Assembly: GCA_026826555.1 (NCBI GenBank)
Contig: JAKSZT010053883.1
Coordinates: 31,291,282 to 31,355,281, forward strand
Length of the DNA: 64,000 nucleotides
Reading direction: 5' to 3'
From: Tolypeutes matacus
Lineage: Eukaryota > Chordata > Mammalia > Cingulata > Chlamyphoridae
Positions 1-10,917 of this stretch are shown one piece after another (the stretch's first letter is position 1; every line of letters starts with the position of its first letter). A program made the position numbers and the translations under genes. Under the pieces are notes generated by a model that saw nothing but the letters and a program-made list of their open reading frames with translations, did not search any database and was not told the origin of the DNA.

Positions 1-450
1 CATCGGTCCTTGGGGGCGGCTCTGTCCGGCCCTCGCTCTCAGCCGCACACGAGTCTCAGTGCCCTATTCTGGCTCTCTGACCTGGGCTCTCCGTCGCGCC
101 TCCGCTCAGCCAGATTCCCCAGCCCGGAGAGGGGCTAGTCCTCCGCTCGCACGAGGGAGGGAATTCCCCCCTTCCCAGTCCCACCCTGGAGCCGGCCCCC
201 CTTCCCGGGATCCGCAGCAAAAAACGGACTGGAGCGCCGGGCCCGGGAGCCCGCAGCCCCCTCCCGCATGCCTCTGACCGCAGCTGGGATGCTGCGCTGT
301 GAGCGCATGGCTGGCAGTGCGACACGTCCTCTGGACCCTGGCGCAGACCCGCTGCCTTACCCCCGCAGGGTTTGCATGCAGCCAGAACATGGGCTGAAGC
401 TCCGGGGGTCTTGGGGTCTGGAAGCGCCGGGGACCATCCCAAACATCACT
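1..450 (-). promoter_or_regulatory. GC-rich, CpG-containing block; possible RSPO1 5' end
   Basis: The first 450 bases are clearly richer in G+C and CpG than the DNA to the right, with several CG dinucleotides in each 100 bases. In human, RSPO1 lies on the minus strand about 45 kb from C1orf109, and this block is at about that distance from AIRIM. A minus-strand splice-donor-like sequence (GGGG|GTAAGG) reads at 355-364, so a non-coding first exon could end near 361. No RSPO1 protein sequence (signal peptide, furin-like cysteine repeats) is visible, so the assignment rests on synteny and base composition only. Confidence 0.4.
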
Positions 451-654
451 TGCCCCCATGGGAAAGTGACAGGCAACCGACTCAGCACGGTCTTGTGGCA
501 GATGGCCACACCCTTTCCCCCCTCAAGATCAAGTCTTCAGCACACCTTCCCAGTTCAGGGGAAATATCCAGGCTCTAAGATCTGGGCACCCAGGTGAGGA
601 CACCTCCCCTAGCAGCTGGTGCCGGAGAATGAGAGATTTTGGAATAAAACCTAG

Positions 655-800
655 ATTCCAAATCCCTGCTTCGTTACTTCCAGCTGTGTGGCCATGCCTA
701 AGTTACTTAATGTCTCTGAGCCTTACGATTTTCATCTGTTTTGAGGGTTTGGTGAGGTGAAGGATGCAAGTGCCTGTTAAATGGTAGGGGCTCTATTTAT
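655..800 (+). repeat. MIR SINE fragment
   Basis: The MIR core order is present: a 'gctgtgtggcc...taagttacttaat' segment, then 'tctctgagcc', then a tail resembling 'tgaggatt...aatgc'. It is old and diverged. Confidence 0.65.
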
Positions 801-1737
801 GTTGTGGAATGGGTCCTGAAGGGTGCAGATACCTGCAGTGACCCAGATGATGTTGAAGTCAAGCCTGAAGAAGCCAAGTCTGAAGAAGAGAGGGCAGGAG
901 TCTCACTTCTTAGGGGGCCAAGCAACTGTTGTGCAGCTTCACTTCAGATCAGATAAAGGAAAATGGACTAAAACTGTAGTGAGGGAGAGTTAAGTTAGAG
1001 CAGAAAAGATGTAGTGATTGTCGGGGGAGGAGGGGTGAATAATCAAGACAGGCTGTAGAAGCTCCTTCTCGGAAGAGGAGAGGATCCCTATTGAGATGGC
1101 ACAGGGTCTTTTCCAGTGACTGGGGAATGGACAAAATGATCCCTGGAGTGTCCTGCTGACCAGGGGACAGGAACAGTGGATGGCCAGAGAAAAATGCAAC
1201 AGTTGGGCCCCAAATGCCCAATGTCTGGGCTCATTCAGCCAGAGGGTTGCCAAGTTTACAGGAGGCACACAGCCATTTCCGAGTTGGTACAGGGGCCCCC
1301 TTCCACCCCCTCCAGGCCCCTCTCCTCTCCCCTCTGCCCTGAGCCTTCCCTGCATCTCACCGGCCCTTGGCTCTGCGCCGTGCCTAATCAAACAGCCCGA
1401 AATGTCGAAAACTCGATGTTTATTTTATTTTATTTTTTTACACACTTGCATAACTCCCTGACAAGCCACGCCAGGCATTGGGCTTTTTGTTTGGTTTTAT
1501 TTTGTTGCATTTAGGGAAAAAGAAAGAGAGAGGGGAAAAAAAGAAGGAATAACACAAACCACCCAGCCCTAGAAGCTGTCTTAGGTCAGGCAGTGGGCTC
1601 GGGTTTCCTGCCTGAGGAAAAGTCTGTGGGAGTTGGGGGGCCTTGCTACTAGGCTCAGGAATGAGTGCGAGAGAGAAGAAAGCCACCTGGGTCAGAGCAG
1701 ATAATGAATTAGAACCATGTGACAACAAGCATGGGTA
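801..1737. other. Intergenic DNA, no gene recognised
   Basis: I see no recognisable exon or repeat with confidence. The only structure is a short T/A-rich stretch near 1418-1440. Short open frames here have no recognisable protein content. Confidence 0.5.
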
Positions 1738-1945
1738 GTAAAGAGCATTACTTGTGCACCTAATATAGGCCAAGCACTCTGCTAGGGACTTTGCATACAT
1801 TGTTACTTAGCTTCACAACCATTTTATTCCTTTCCTTATTCCTTTCTTTCTTCTTTTTTTCTCCTTTTTCTATAAATGTAAATTCTGAGCCTCAGAGACT
1901 TAAGTAAATTGCTCAGAGACACATAGCCTGTAAGCAGCCAGCCTG
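1738..1945 (-). repeat. MIR SINE
   Basis: The reverse-strand MIR signature reads from a 'gccaagcactctgctagg' segment through 'cctcagagacttaagtaaattgct' to 'cacatagcctgtaagc'. A T-rich patch (1835-1870) interrupts it. Confidence 0.7.
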
Positions 1946-1989
1946 GCTCTGGTTAAAGGATAACCAGGGAGCCATGTTGCCCTGAGTTT

Positions 1990-2240
1990 GCATGTACGGT
2001 TCATCCTGCCTGGAAATGCCTTTTCTCTGCCCTTCTCTAAGCCTCCTTCAAAATGCCTACCGGAAGCTTCTCCTGGCCACCTCGACCTTGTGTAGACCCG
2101 TGCATCACTAATCACTGGTCTGTCACCATCTCTCCCATGGTACTGTGAGCTTCTCAAGGGCAGGAACTGTCCAATTGATCCTTATGACCCACCATGCAGC
2201 ATGTCCTAGCCCCAAGGGCCCCAGGAGGCCAGCATTGTAC
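1990..2240 (-). repeat. L2 LINE 3' fragment
   Basis: The sequence follows the L2 3' end in antisense: 'cctgcctggaaatgcctttt', then a 'cctccttcaaaatgc' segment, then 'gtgagcttctcaagggcagg'. Confidence 0.65.
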
Positions 2241-2419
2241 CTTTTGTAGGTACAGTCATCTTCCTTAGATGATATTGCAGCTAATTGTCAGCTCTCACTC
2301 AGGACCCTCATTCTCTTAGAAGACCAAAGGTCAGTGTACCCGGGCCGGGGCAGTAACTCAGAGATGAGAAAATATCTTCATACTTCATGCCACCCTTTAC
2401 CAGGCAAGAACCTTCATTG

Positions 2420-2880
2420 TCACTGCATTGAAGTCCAACTCAAAATAGCTTAGACAATAAGGTGACTTATTATCTCATGTTTCAAGAAGGGTTAAAGATA
2501 AGAATGATCTAGCAGCTCAGCAACCTTGTCAAGAACGAGGTTCTTTTCTGTCTTCTCGTTCTACCATCCTCAGTGTGTTGGCTACTGACCTCATGATCAT
2601 GAGGTGGCTGCAGCAGTTCCAGGCACCATATCCTCACTCCCAAAGTCCAGCATCAAGTACACCTGTCTTTTTTTAAGAGCTAACTAGATCACATGCCCAC
2701 CAGTGAACCAATCACAGACAAGAGTGCCAATAAGATTAGTTTAGGCCAATCAGAATTGATGTGCTTGAATTACCTGGGAGAAGGTGTTCACGGATGAAAC
2801 TCTGTCATCACCAAAGAAGGAGAAAGAGGCTGTTAGGTAGGCAACCAACAGTGACTGTGTTCATCACTCTTACTCTGGGA
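2420..2880 (-). repeat. Old interspersed repeat, family not assigned
   Basis: Pattern: 'tagcttagacaataaggtga', 'gtggctgcagcagttcc', 'gatcacatgcccaccagtga', 'ccaatcag'. This order (keep-and-share segments around 'cacatgcccac...gaaccaatcac') recurs in many mammalian loci. A related copy appears at 8060-8500. I could not decide the class. Confidence 0.45.
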
Positions 2881-3002
2881 AAAGGTGACTTTGTTATTGT
2901 CAGTTTACCATAGACTCCACTGCAAACCGTAGTCTCTATGACCCTGTTGTCCCTGGGATCTTTTCCTTCTTTCATGGAAGCAAAATAGGTTAGTGACTAT
3001 AT

Positions 3003-3235
3003 GCATGGACCCTGGATTAACCTGGTCTGAGCTCAACCCATCTATACCACCAACAAGCTTAGTGTCTGGGCAAGTCATTTCACTTTTCTGAGCCTCAGTT
3101 TCCTCATCTGAAAAATGGGCATTACAATAATACCTACCCCACCAAGGCTCTTCTGAGGATAATATAAGATAATGCATTTAAAAAGCTTAGCACAGTAACC
3201 ACTTAGTACATGCTGGCCCTTATTATTAGCTATGA
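3003..3235 (+). repeat. MIR SINE, nearly full length
   Basis: One of the better preserved MIR copies: 'gggcaagtcatttcactttt', 'ctgagcctcagtttcctcat', 'ctgaaaaatgggcat' and a closing '...ataatgcatttaaaaagctt' run in the expected order. Confidence 0.8.
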
Positions 3236-3830
3236 CATGTTGTCTTTCTAAAGAGCTAGTAGAGGAGACCAGCTCATAAAAATCTGGCGAGAAGAGAGGT
3301 GAGGTAGAGGGGTGGCACAAAGAAAGGCGTGTCACTGCTCCCTGAGGAAGTCAGAGAAGGCTTCCCCCAGGAGATGCTTGAAAGGCTCACTGGACTTTTC
3401 TAGGCACACGAGATGAAAAAGACATTCCAGACACATGCAAAGGCCCCAAGACCTGAACACCAGGGTGCTGCAGAGGTATAAACAGTCCTGCTTTGTGGGG
3501 GTTTAGGATGGAGGAAGAGGGGAGGAGGGCACATATGAGGTGGAAGGGGGCGGATGTGGCTCAAATGGTTGGGCGTCCGTCTCCCATATGGAGGGACCGG
3601 GTTCGATCCCTGGGACCTCCCGGTAAAAAAAAAAAGAATCCCAGATGAGGTGGAAGGCCTTCCGGAAGGGCCTCATGATCCAGGCTAAAAAGCATGACCT
3701 TGAGGGCAGTGAACAAACCCTGAAGGGCTTATGAGCCAGCAGGAGGCAGGCTGGGAGCTGGGCTTTAGCAGGAACACCTGGCAGCTCTTGTGAAGGCTGG
3801 GTTTGAGGGGGAGACACTGAGGGAGTGAGG
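3236..3830 (+). repeat. L2-like LINE fragment interrupted by a SINE
   Basis: 'gaggaagtcagagaaggctt' followed by 'gacattccagacacatgcaa', 'aggccccaag' and, beyond the SINE, 'gaccttgagggcag' matches the order of L2 3' sequence in sense orientation. The DAS SINE at 3546-3635 splits it. Confidence 0.5.
3546..3635 (+). mobile_element. DAS-type SINE, short monomer
   Basis: A tRNA-like head has an A-box-like segment (gcggatgtggctcaaatgg) and a canonical B box (ggttcgatccc). It is followed directly by 'cctcccggt' and an A-run, without the GC-rich linker of the longer form. This is one of seven short copies in the window. Confidence 0.85.
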
Positions 3831-4850
3831 AGGCCCCGGGAAAGGTGATGTGGGGGGTGATGCCTAATGGCAGTGCTCGGCATCCCCCCTTCCCTCGCTC
3901 TCAACCTTCTGTTATGCCCTCTGGAAGCCACAGCAAGCACCCTGGCCCAGGTGCTCCACCCTGGGACACTGCCCCCCTCACCCGGCAGACACTGGCAAGA
4001 GCCCTCACTCTCCTACCTGAGCTGCGGACCAGGCTTCTTGACGCCCTGCCCACTCCCATGCCTTCCCATCGGTTCTTCCTGCAAAGTCTCTGCTCCCGTG
4101 TTACTCATGCCAGTCTACCTCCCTCCTCTCCTCACCTGGGCTCTATCCACAGCTCCCCCTTGGGCCTTCTCCACTCACACCGCACTTGGCCATCTGTCTC
4201 AAGGTGTCCTCTTCTCCATGGCAAGCTCAGGCATCATCCTGGGGGACCTCCTTCTGTGTGTAATGCCACACTTAACACCTCCTTGACCGCCCAGGCTGTG
4301 ACAATTTTCCAGTCCTCTCTACTTCAGCCTTCCAGTCCCGTGGAAGTCATAGGCCCGAGGACCTTCGGGCACCCACCATCATCTCCTTCTGCTCTGGATC
4401 TCTCGCTCACTTCCTCCTCATTCAGTTCTTTGTCATTTTTACTATGGAAAATGATTTCTGCACAGGCCTTGCCTCAACATCCAAACTGCCAAACGCTCTG
4501 CCTCCACCTGCTGCAAAGCCACAGTCAGCCTCAACTGGGCCCTCAGCCCCCGCTGTTGACAGCTCCTCTGGCTTCCCCGCCCCAGCCTTTCTAGCCCCCT
4601 AGGCCCCACTCTTCTCACCCCCAGCCTTCACCATCAATGCAGCTGAGGCAGCCCAGAATATCCTCCTACAGGTTCCTGCCCCTGGAACTAGAATTTTGAT
4701 CCCCTTTCCCCAGCCCTAACAGAACTTTTCTCCCCAGATTTTCTCCTGTCTTGGTAAACAGCAATGCACCTGAGAAAGCAGGAAATGGATCACTTTTCAT
4801 TCCTTTCTCTTTCTCTCTCTGTCTCTCACCTCCCACATCTACTCCATCAG
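3831..4850. other. C/T-rich intergenic DNA, no gene recognised
   Basis: Pyrimidine-rich DNA on the plus strand produces long chance open frames (3845-4594 and 3867-4286) rich in Pro, Ser and Leu. They show no domain, no splice structure and no initiation context. Parts may be ancient LINE. Confidence 0.5.
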
Positions 4851-5500
4851 CAAATTCTTTTGAATCTGCCACCAGAACGTTGTCCAAATCCATCTACTGC
4901 TCGCTTCACTGCTACCACTTTAAGCCTCCTTTGCTGATACCTGAACTAGTGTAAGAGAGGCCTGACTGGTTCCCCTGCTTCACTCTATCCCCCCACCAAC
5001 GTGCTTCACACAGTAGCCAGAATAAACTTTAAAAATTACAAAGCACAGCCCATCACTCACTCCCCTGCTCAAACTTTCCAGTGATTTTCCACCACACTTA
5101 AAATCAAATCCAAACACCATCCCTTATAAGGTCACATCCCATCAGCTTCATATATTGCCTCTCTCTCTCAGTTTCAGCCTTACTGGGCTTCTTTCAATTT
5201 TTTGATCACTCTGAACTCTTTCCCATCTCAGGGCCTTTGCACAGGCCCTCGGCTGGCTTGCCCTTCCCGTAACTCTTCACACGGGCAGCTTCTTTTCTTC
5301 CTTCCAATCGCAGCTTACACATCATTTTGTTAGAATGGCCTTTCCAGACTTCTCATCTAAGTCGTTTCCCCATTCTTCTCTACCACAGCTTCTTCTCTGT
5401 TTTAGTGTGTGATGTGTTGTGCAATCATTTCCTTGCTTGTTGTCTTATTTGTTGCCGACTCCCTCACTAGACATAAGTTCCCAGTGCTTGCATGTAGAAG
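4851..5500 (-). repeat. L2 LINE 3' region
   Basis: Antisense L2 order is followed: 'cagtagccagaataaacttt', 'cccctgctcaaactttccag', 'cagggcctttgcacaggccc', 'agaatggcctttccagactt'. This includes the 180-bp segment that is found again at 6756-6943. Confidence 0.7.
5086..5268. repeat. Local duplication, probable source copy (in L2)
   Basis: This stretch and 6756-6943 align over about 175 bases with roughly a dozen substitutions and one small CT-repeat length difference. Here the sequence is continuous with L2 on both sides, so this is probably the ancestral position. Confidence 0.75.
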
Positions 5501-5931
5501 AACTCTTCTTTCTTTCCACATCTCTCACACATCCTGCACGATCCATTGCCAAGGTCACCATGATCCTCCTAGTCTCCGTATTCTGTAGTCTCTTTGTCTT
5601 CCTCCTTCTCTGTCCTCTGCAATTCTTGACATCCTCCTCCTTCTTAGGATTCTTTTCTCCTGGTTCCTGTTCCTTGTACTTCTGCTACCTCTCCTCCCAG
5701 CTCTTAACTGTGGACAATCCCGAAGCTATTCCTGGACCTCTGCCTTTCTGCTCAACCGTGAGCTAATACAGACAGTAAGTCTCAACTAAAAAAACAAAAA
5801 ACAAAAACCTCTTTTCCCTAGCAAGATCATTTCTCACAGATCCAGACATGTTGGACCTGAGAATTAGTAGACCTGGGTTCTAGTTCCAGGTCTGCCACTT
5901 GCAGTTGCTCGAGCTAAAACTCCAAGAGTCA

Positions 5932-6124
5932 GGAAGCGGCTGTGGCTCAATCAGTAGGGCTCCCGTTTACCATATGGGAGGCCCCAGGTTTGGTTCCTGG
6001 GGCCTCCTGGTGAAGGCAAGCCTGCCCGCGCGGCATGGTTGGCTGACCCAGCGAGCACAAGCAGCAAGGGGGGATAAATGAATAAATAAATACAATCTTT
6101 AAAAAAAAAAAACAAAAAAACAAA
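5932..6124 (+). mobile_element. DAS-type SINE, linker form, with target-site duplication
   Basis: The tRNA-like head (gcggctgtggctcaatcagt, 'ggtttggttcc') is followed by the GC-rich linker (cctgcccgcgcggcatgg) and the repeating 'ataa' and A-rich tail. The direct repeat 'aactccaagagtc' flanks it at 5918-5930 and 6126-6138, so the insertion is intact. It is in L2-like DNA. Confidence 0.95.
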
Positions 6125-6374
6125 AAACTCCAAGAGTCATCTTTGGCTGCTGTCTTTCCCTGACTCCTCATGTCTGATCCACCAGCAAGTTGTTTCAGTT
6201 CTACCTGTAGATCATGTCCTGGATCCATGCACTGGGCTCCAGCCCTTCTACCATCACCCTGGTCCACCTGCCTGGGGGATGACTCAGACTCCTTGATGGT
6301 CTCCCAGCTTCCCCTTCTGCCACTACAATCTGCAATAACCAGAGTGATTTTTTTGAAAAATAGAAATCAGATCA
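6120..6374 (-). repeat. L2 LINE fragment
   Basis: 'aataaccagagtgatttttt' followed by 'aaatcagatcatgg' matches antisense L2. The same L2 resumes at 7047 (cactcttaaaaccttccagt), so the intervening LTR-type element inserted into it. Confidence 0.65.
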
Positions 6375-7046
6375 TGGTGCTTGTGTTACTGTTTGATTGT
6401 GGCTACAACAAATAGCACAAACTTAGTGGCTTTGAACAATGCAAATGAATTATCTCACAGTTCTGGAGGCCAGAAATCCAAAATGGGTTGGCAGGCCTGT
6501 GCTCCTTCTGGAGGCTCTAGGGAAAAATCCATTTCCTTGCCTTTTTTGGCTTCTAAAAGCTCCTTCATTCCTTGGCTTTGGGCCCCTTCCCCCATCTTCA
6601 AAGCCAGTAGTAAAGCATCTTTAAATCTCTCTCTGCCTCTGACCCTCCTGCCTGCCTCTTACAAAGATCCTTGATATTACATTGGGTCTACTTGGATAAT
6701 CCAGAATAGTCTTCCCATCTAAAGAGCCTTTACTTAATCAAATGTGCTAATGTGTGTTTCCACCGCACTTAGAATCAAATCCAAACACCATCTCTTATAA
6801 GGTCACATCCCGCCAGCTTTATATATCGCCTCTCTCTCTCTCTCAGCTTCAGCCTTACTGGGCTTCTTTCAATTCTGTGATCACTCTGAACTCTTTCCCG
6901 TCTCAGGACCTTTGCACAGGCCCTTGGCTGGCTTGCCCTTCTTGTGGCAATGTTCCCTTTTGCTACGTAAAGTAATGTATCCATCAGTTCCAGGGATTTG
7001 GTCCTGGGCCTCTTTCTAGGATCACCATTCTGTCTACCACCACACT
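6375..7046. mobile_element. LTR-type mammalian repeat with internal insertion
   Basis: The segment starts with TG and ends with CA (tgtgttactg ... ctaccaccaca) and carries the familiar 'ctcacagttctggaggccag', 'tccttctggaggctctaggg' and 'attacattgggtctacttgg' stretches of an old dispersed LTR-like repeat. Bases 6756-6943 do not belong to it: 'cttaatcaaatgtgc' should run on into 'ttcccttttgctacgtaa'. Those bases are a copy of the L2 segment at 5086-5268. Confidence 0.6.
6756..6943. repeat. Local duplication, probable daughter copy inside an LTR-type repeat
   Basis: About 93% identical by eye to 5086-5268, in the same orientation. Its ends coincide with the interruption in the LTR-type repeat, and it has neither an A tail nor a target-site duplication, so it does not look like a retroposition event. 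Confidence 0.7.
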
Positions 7047-7890
7047 CTTAAAACCTTCCAGTAGTTCCCCACAAACTTAGAAGAAAAGCCAAACATCTTG
7101 CCTGGCCTCAGTGACCTGCCCCTGCTTGTACACTCAGCCCATGGTATCCTCGTTGCTGTTTCTTTTTTTAAAAAAAAAGATTTATTTATTTATTTCTCCC
7201 CCTCCTCCCCATTGTTTGCCCTCGCTATCTGCTTGTTGTGTGCTCTCTGTGTCTGGTCATCTTCTTTTTAGGAGGCCCTGGGAACAGAACCTGGGACCTC
7301 CCATGTGGGAGGGAGGCACCCAATCACTTGAGCCACATTGCTCCCTGCTTATTGTGTCTGTCATTGTGTATTCTCCTTGTGTCTCCTTGCATCATCTTGT
7401 TGTGTCATCTCATTGCATCATCCTGCTGTGCCAGCCCTTCACATCAGCTCACTGTCTTGCTTGTCTTCTTTAGGAGGCACTGGGAACTGAACCTGAGACC
7501 TCCCATGTTGGAGGCAGGTGCCCAACTGCTTGAGCCACATCTGCTCCCCTCGTCGCTGTTTCTTGAGTCCACCAAACCCAATCCTGCCTTAAAGCCATTC
7601 ACTTGCTTTTCCTTCTGCCTTAAATGTTCTTCTCCCAGATCTGCATGTTCATGGTCACCTCATCTCAGATGTAACCTCCTCAGAAAGGCCATCTCTTGTC
7701 TAAAGTAGCTTTAAAGTGAATAGTTTTGTATTATTTTCTTCAGAGCACTTTATCTCTACCTGACATTTTCCTGTTTAATTATTTGTTTCTTGCCTGTATC
7801 CCCCATAAGGATGTAGGCATCTTCAAAGCCAGGCAGGCTCTTGTCTCTCCTATATCTCCCAGCACTGGAACTCAACTGGTATTTGTTGAA
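7047..7890 (-). repeat. L2 LINE 3' end, split by a SINE
   Basis: 'aaaaccttccagtagttccc' and 'cttgcctgtatcccccataa' through 'tggtatttgttgaatgag' are antisense L2 3' sequence, including its typical terminal 'tgaatgaatg'-like end. The dimeric DAS SINE (7164-7547) interrupts it. Confidence 0.7.
7164..7547 (-). mobile_element. Dimeric DAS-type SINE with target-site duplication
   Basis: On the minus strand, one tRNA-like head is followed by a linker of short 'gatgatgcaatgaga'-type repeats, then a second tRNA-like head, a short unique part (gacacagagagcacaca) and an 'aataaataaataaatc' tail. The direct repeat 'cgt(t/c)gctgtttctt' brackets it at about 7149-7163 and 7551-7564, so both heads moved as one unit. 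Confidence 0.9.
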
Positions 7891-8059
7891 TGAGTCAGTG
7901 AGTCTCAGTTTTCTCATTTTTTCCAATGGGTATAATGATACTTCCTGTCTCATCAGTTTACTTTGAGGATTAAACAAGATAATAACTATCACTTTTAGTT
8001 GTCAATAATAGGCCAAAAACTGCATTAGGAAGCTTACATTTAAGATTTGATGTTCATAT

Positions 8060-8520
8060 CTTCTTATTTCAAAGTCATTAAGTTGCAAGGAACAGAAACC
8101 CTCTCAAGCCAGCTCTAGGAAAAGGAAATTCATTGTAAGGATACAACAGACAATCTAGTAAGCATCCTAGCAGAGGAAACAAAATGCAAGAAGGACGTGT
8201 CCTTCAGTTCCCAGGTCATCGTTCTCCATCTCTCCCCTCTCTGGGGCCTGATGGTCCCTTATCACTACTCCTCTCTGTACAGGTGTACCTTCTCTCTCTG
8301 AAGACTGTCTTCTGCTGCTCACGTCTTGCCACTCATAGCCCAACATGGTCACTGGCCTCAATTCTCTGGTACCTCAACTTATGGTATGGCTGTCTAGTTA
8401 TCTACTTCAGTCTCCCAGAGTCCCAAGCCCCTTTCCAGAGAAAGAGAATCCACTTGGCCCAGAATGAGTCAGGTGTTGATCCACTGTGCCATCTCTGTGA
8501 GCTGGGATGATGAAGTCATG
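8060..8520. repeat. Old interspersed repeat, family not assigned
   Basis: Contains 'aagttgcaaggaacagaaac' and 'ccagctctaggaaaaggaaa' followed by a body that ends near 'cttggcccagaatgagtcag'. It looks like the same dispersed family as 2420-2880, more diverged. Confidence 0.4.
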
Positions 8521-8745
8521 GGGTTTGAGCAGCTTCCCAGGTCCGTGCCTGCAGGACGGCTTGTGGATAGGGGAACAATTCCAACAAAAGGGGCTTGACT
8601 GGGCAGGTACCCCACAACATGCCTGCTATAATGCAAAGCATCTAGCACAGCCCCTTGCATGCTACTTCCTTCTCCCTTTCCCAACCACCCTTCCATTCTA
8701 CAAGTCTGTAATCCTCTGGCTCCCAAACATATATCTCCAGCTTGG

Positions 8746-8750
<5 letters not shown>

Positions 8751-8782
<32 letters not shown>

Positions 8783-8862
8783 GGGAGGTACCGGGGATCG
8801 AACCCCGGTCTCTCCATATGGTAGATGGACACCGAACCTCTTGAGCCACATCCGTTTCCCAT
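8751..8862 (-). mobile_element. DAS-type SINE, short monomer, with target-site duplication
   Basis: A plus-strand T-run (the A tail of the minus-strand element) precedes 'accgggaggtaccggggatc' and 'gaaccccggtctctcc'. The direct repeat 'cagcttggttctc' lies at 8738-8750 and 8863-8875. The minus-strand B box is perfect (ggttcgatccc). Confidence 0.95.
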
Positions 8863-9204
8863 CAGCTTGGTTCTCTTATCCTCACACCAGTTGGTACTTC
8901 AAGCTGCCCGCAGTATATTTCCAATGTGTATCTCACCATCTCTTCAAAGTCAACTTATAAAAAGCCATGTAAATCTTCCTTTGGGAATTAGCTCATCTCC
9001 CTAGTTCTCCTGCCTCAGACACAAGCCCGACCTCTTCCAGACTTCTCAGCTCTGAATCCCTGGATCTTCTATCACCCATCTCTGGGCCTCGGAAGAGGTC
9101 CATGCCTCCCTGTCCTCTTCCCCTATGGGTAGTCTTCTTACCACCTTTTGTATTGTTCAACAAAGAGATTGAGCATCCTAACCCACAGTGCTGAATGGGT
9201 AAGC

Positions 9205-9390
9205 CCAGAACTCTGGAGTTAGACAAAGCTGGGTTCAAATCCCAGCTCTGCCTTTTAATTTTGGCATAGCTCTTAAACTTCCTAAGCTTTGGTTTCCTAA
9301 TGTATGAAATGGTGCTAATTATAGTTCCTACCTTACAAGGTTGTTTTGAGGATTGGCATAATGCACGTAAAATATGCATAAACATACTTT
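9205..9390 (+). repeat. MIR SINE
   Basis: Well preserved: 'tgggttcaaatcccagctct', 'ttaaacttcctaagctttgg', 'ccttacaaggttgttttgag' and 'gattggcataatgcacgtaa' in order. Confidence 0.8.
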
Positions 9391-9740
9391 CTCACTTATT
9401 TGATTGATCAACTGATTGATTGATTAATGAATTTAGGTGTCAGCAATGTGCAAGAAAAACAAAGGCAAATAAGACATGGCCCCTGGCTTCAAGAAACCTG
9501 AGGTTTCTGGACAGGTCTGTGTCACTAGCTACAATAACCTTCTGATTCCCTGCCTGACAAGGTCCCCCTGGCAATACATTAACCATTAACTATATTATAT
9601 AATAATAATTATATATAACTAGCTTCTAGTTGTAAGAGCAACTTATGATTATTTAGAAAACATAAGGGAAGATTAGAATCACCCTTAAACCCCTCCTCCC
9701 CCCATTGTGGGAGAACTCAGTCCTTCCAGTTACCCTGCTT

Positions 9741-9838
9741 TGCAACAATTGGATCACACATCACATACAGTCAGTGTCAGTTGTTATTTTGCAACAATTG
9801 GATCACACATCACATACAGTCTGTGTCAAATGTTATTT
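9741..9838. repeat. 49-bp tandem duplication
   Basis: Two head-to-tail units begin with 'tgcaacaattggatcacaca' at 9741 and 9790 and differ at only a few positions. A truncated third start (ttttgcaag) follows. Confidence 0.9.
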
Positions 9839-10004
9839 TGCAAGTGTTTGGCTATGTCATTAAAGATCCTTTGATGTTCCATTTTAAATAGGTCACGTGG
9901 TGAATGTAACAACATACCTTTATCCCGTCCTCCACTGTTAGGGACTTGGGTGGTCACTTTTGGGCTTTTCTCCCTATGACAAATAATGCACAATGAGCAT
10001 CTTT

Positions 10005-10250
10005 ATTCAATCAGTTCTGCCACTGACTGAGCACTCACTTCAGACCTGCTGTTTCACTTAGTGCTCAGGACAATGCCATGAGCTGGACATTATCATCTCC
10101 CTTGCAGAACAAGGAAACTGATGGCCGGTTCAGCAGCTCACCCGAGGTGGCACAGTCCCTGATGGCAGATGGCATTTGGAGCCGCTCTGTGTGAGCCACG
10201 ACCCTGTTCAGCCACATCAGGGCCATCAGCTCGACTTCTGTTTGCATCAT
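10005..10250 (-). repeat. MIR-like SINE
   Basis: 'gactgagcactcacttcaga', 'gctcaggacaatgccatgag' and 'aaggaaactgatggcc' follow antisense MIR order, with divergence. Confidence 0.5.
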
Positions 10251-10369
10251 TGCTGCAAATGCTTTGAAGGTTCATATTCCCCACATGCTTCCCACACCCA
10301 GAACAGTGCCCAGTGAGTAGTATGTGCCAGATAAATATGGAACTGATGAATTTAAAAGGTGGCAGGGTA

Positions 10370-10720
10370 TGAGATTGCCTTTTTCACTGATACCACCTCA
10401 CTGCTGATTCTCATTAAAAAATATCTTTGCTAATTTGATAGCCAGAAATGTTATCATTGCTTTAATTTGCCTTTCTTTGATTATTGGTAAGAGGGAATAG
10501 GTCATACAAATGTCTATTGCTAAACATTTATAATTTCTCTTCCGTGAATTATGTATTCATATAATTTGCCCATTAGTCTACTAGGGTCTTTGTGTGTTTT
10601 CTTTTTTTTTCTCCTTAAGTTGAATAAGCTCGCTATATGTGAGGATGTTAGTTACTTGCTTGGCATATTCATTTTGCTTGGCATATTCATTGCAATGATT
10701 TCCCCAGTCTGTGTGTGCCC
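10370..10720 (-). repeat. L1 LINE fragment (old)
   Basis: 'gctttaatttgcctttcttt', 'gattattggtaagaggg' and 'ttctcttccgtgaatt' resemble the antisense strand of an old L1. It includes an 18-bp tandem duplication 'ttgcttggcatattcatt' at about 10657-10692. Confidence 0.5.
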
Positions 10721-10917
10721 TTTACCTCAGAGGACATTATTTTGTCCCGCTGGGCTCCTGAGGGTATAATCATTCTCCTAGTTAGACCAGAAGGCTCAAA
10801 AAAGCAGGCAGCTACTGGACCTCAGAATTTTCCCATATTTCTCAGATCCTTGCCAAGGGCCCAAGCACCAGGTAGGTTTGTAGTAAATTATTCTTCATGC
10901 TCACATGACATTTAGTA

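Noticed and set aside
3845..4594. Open frame of 249 codons (plus), overlapping another of 139 codons
   Set aside because: Pro/Ser/Leu-rich translation of pyrimidine-rich DNA, with no domain, no splice signals and overlapping frames. It looks like chance.
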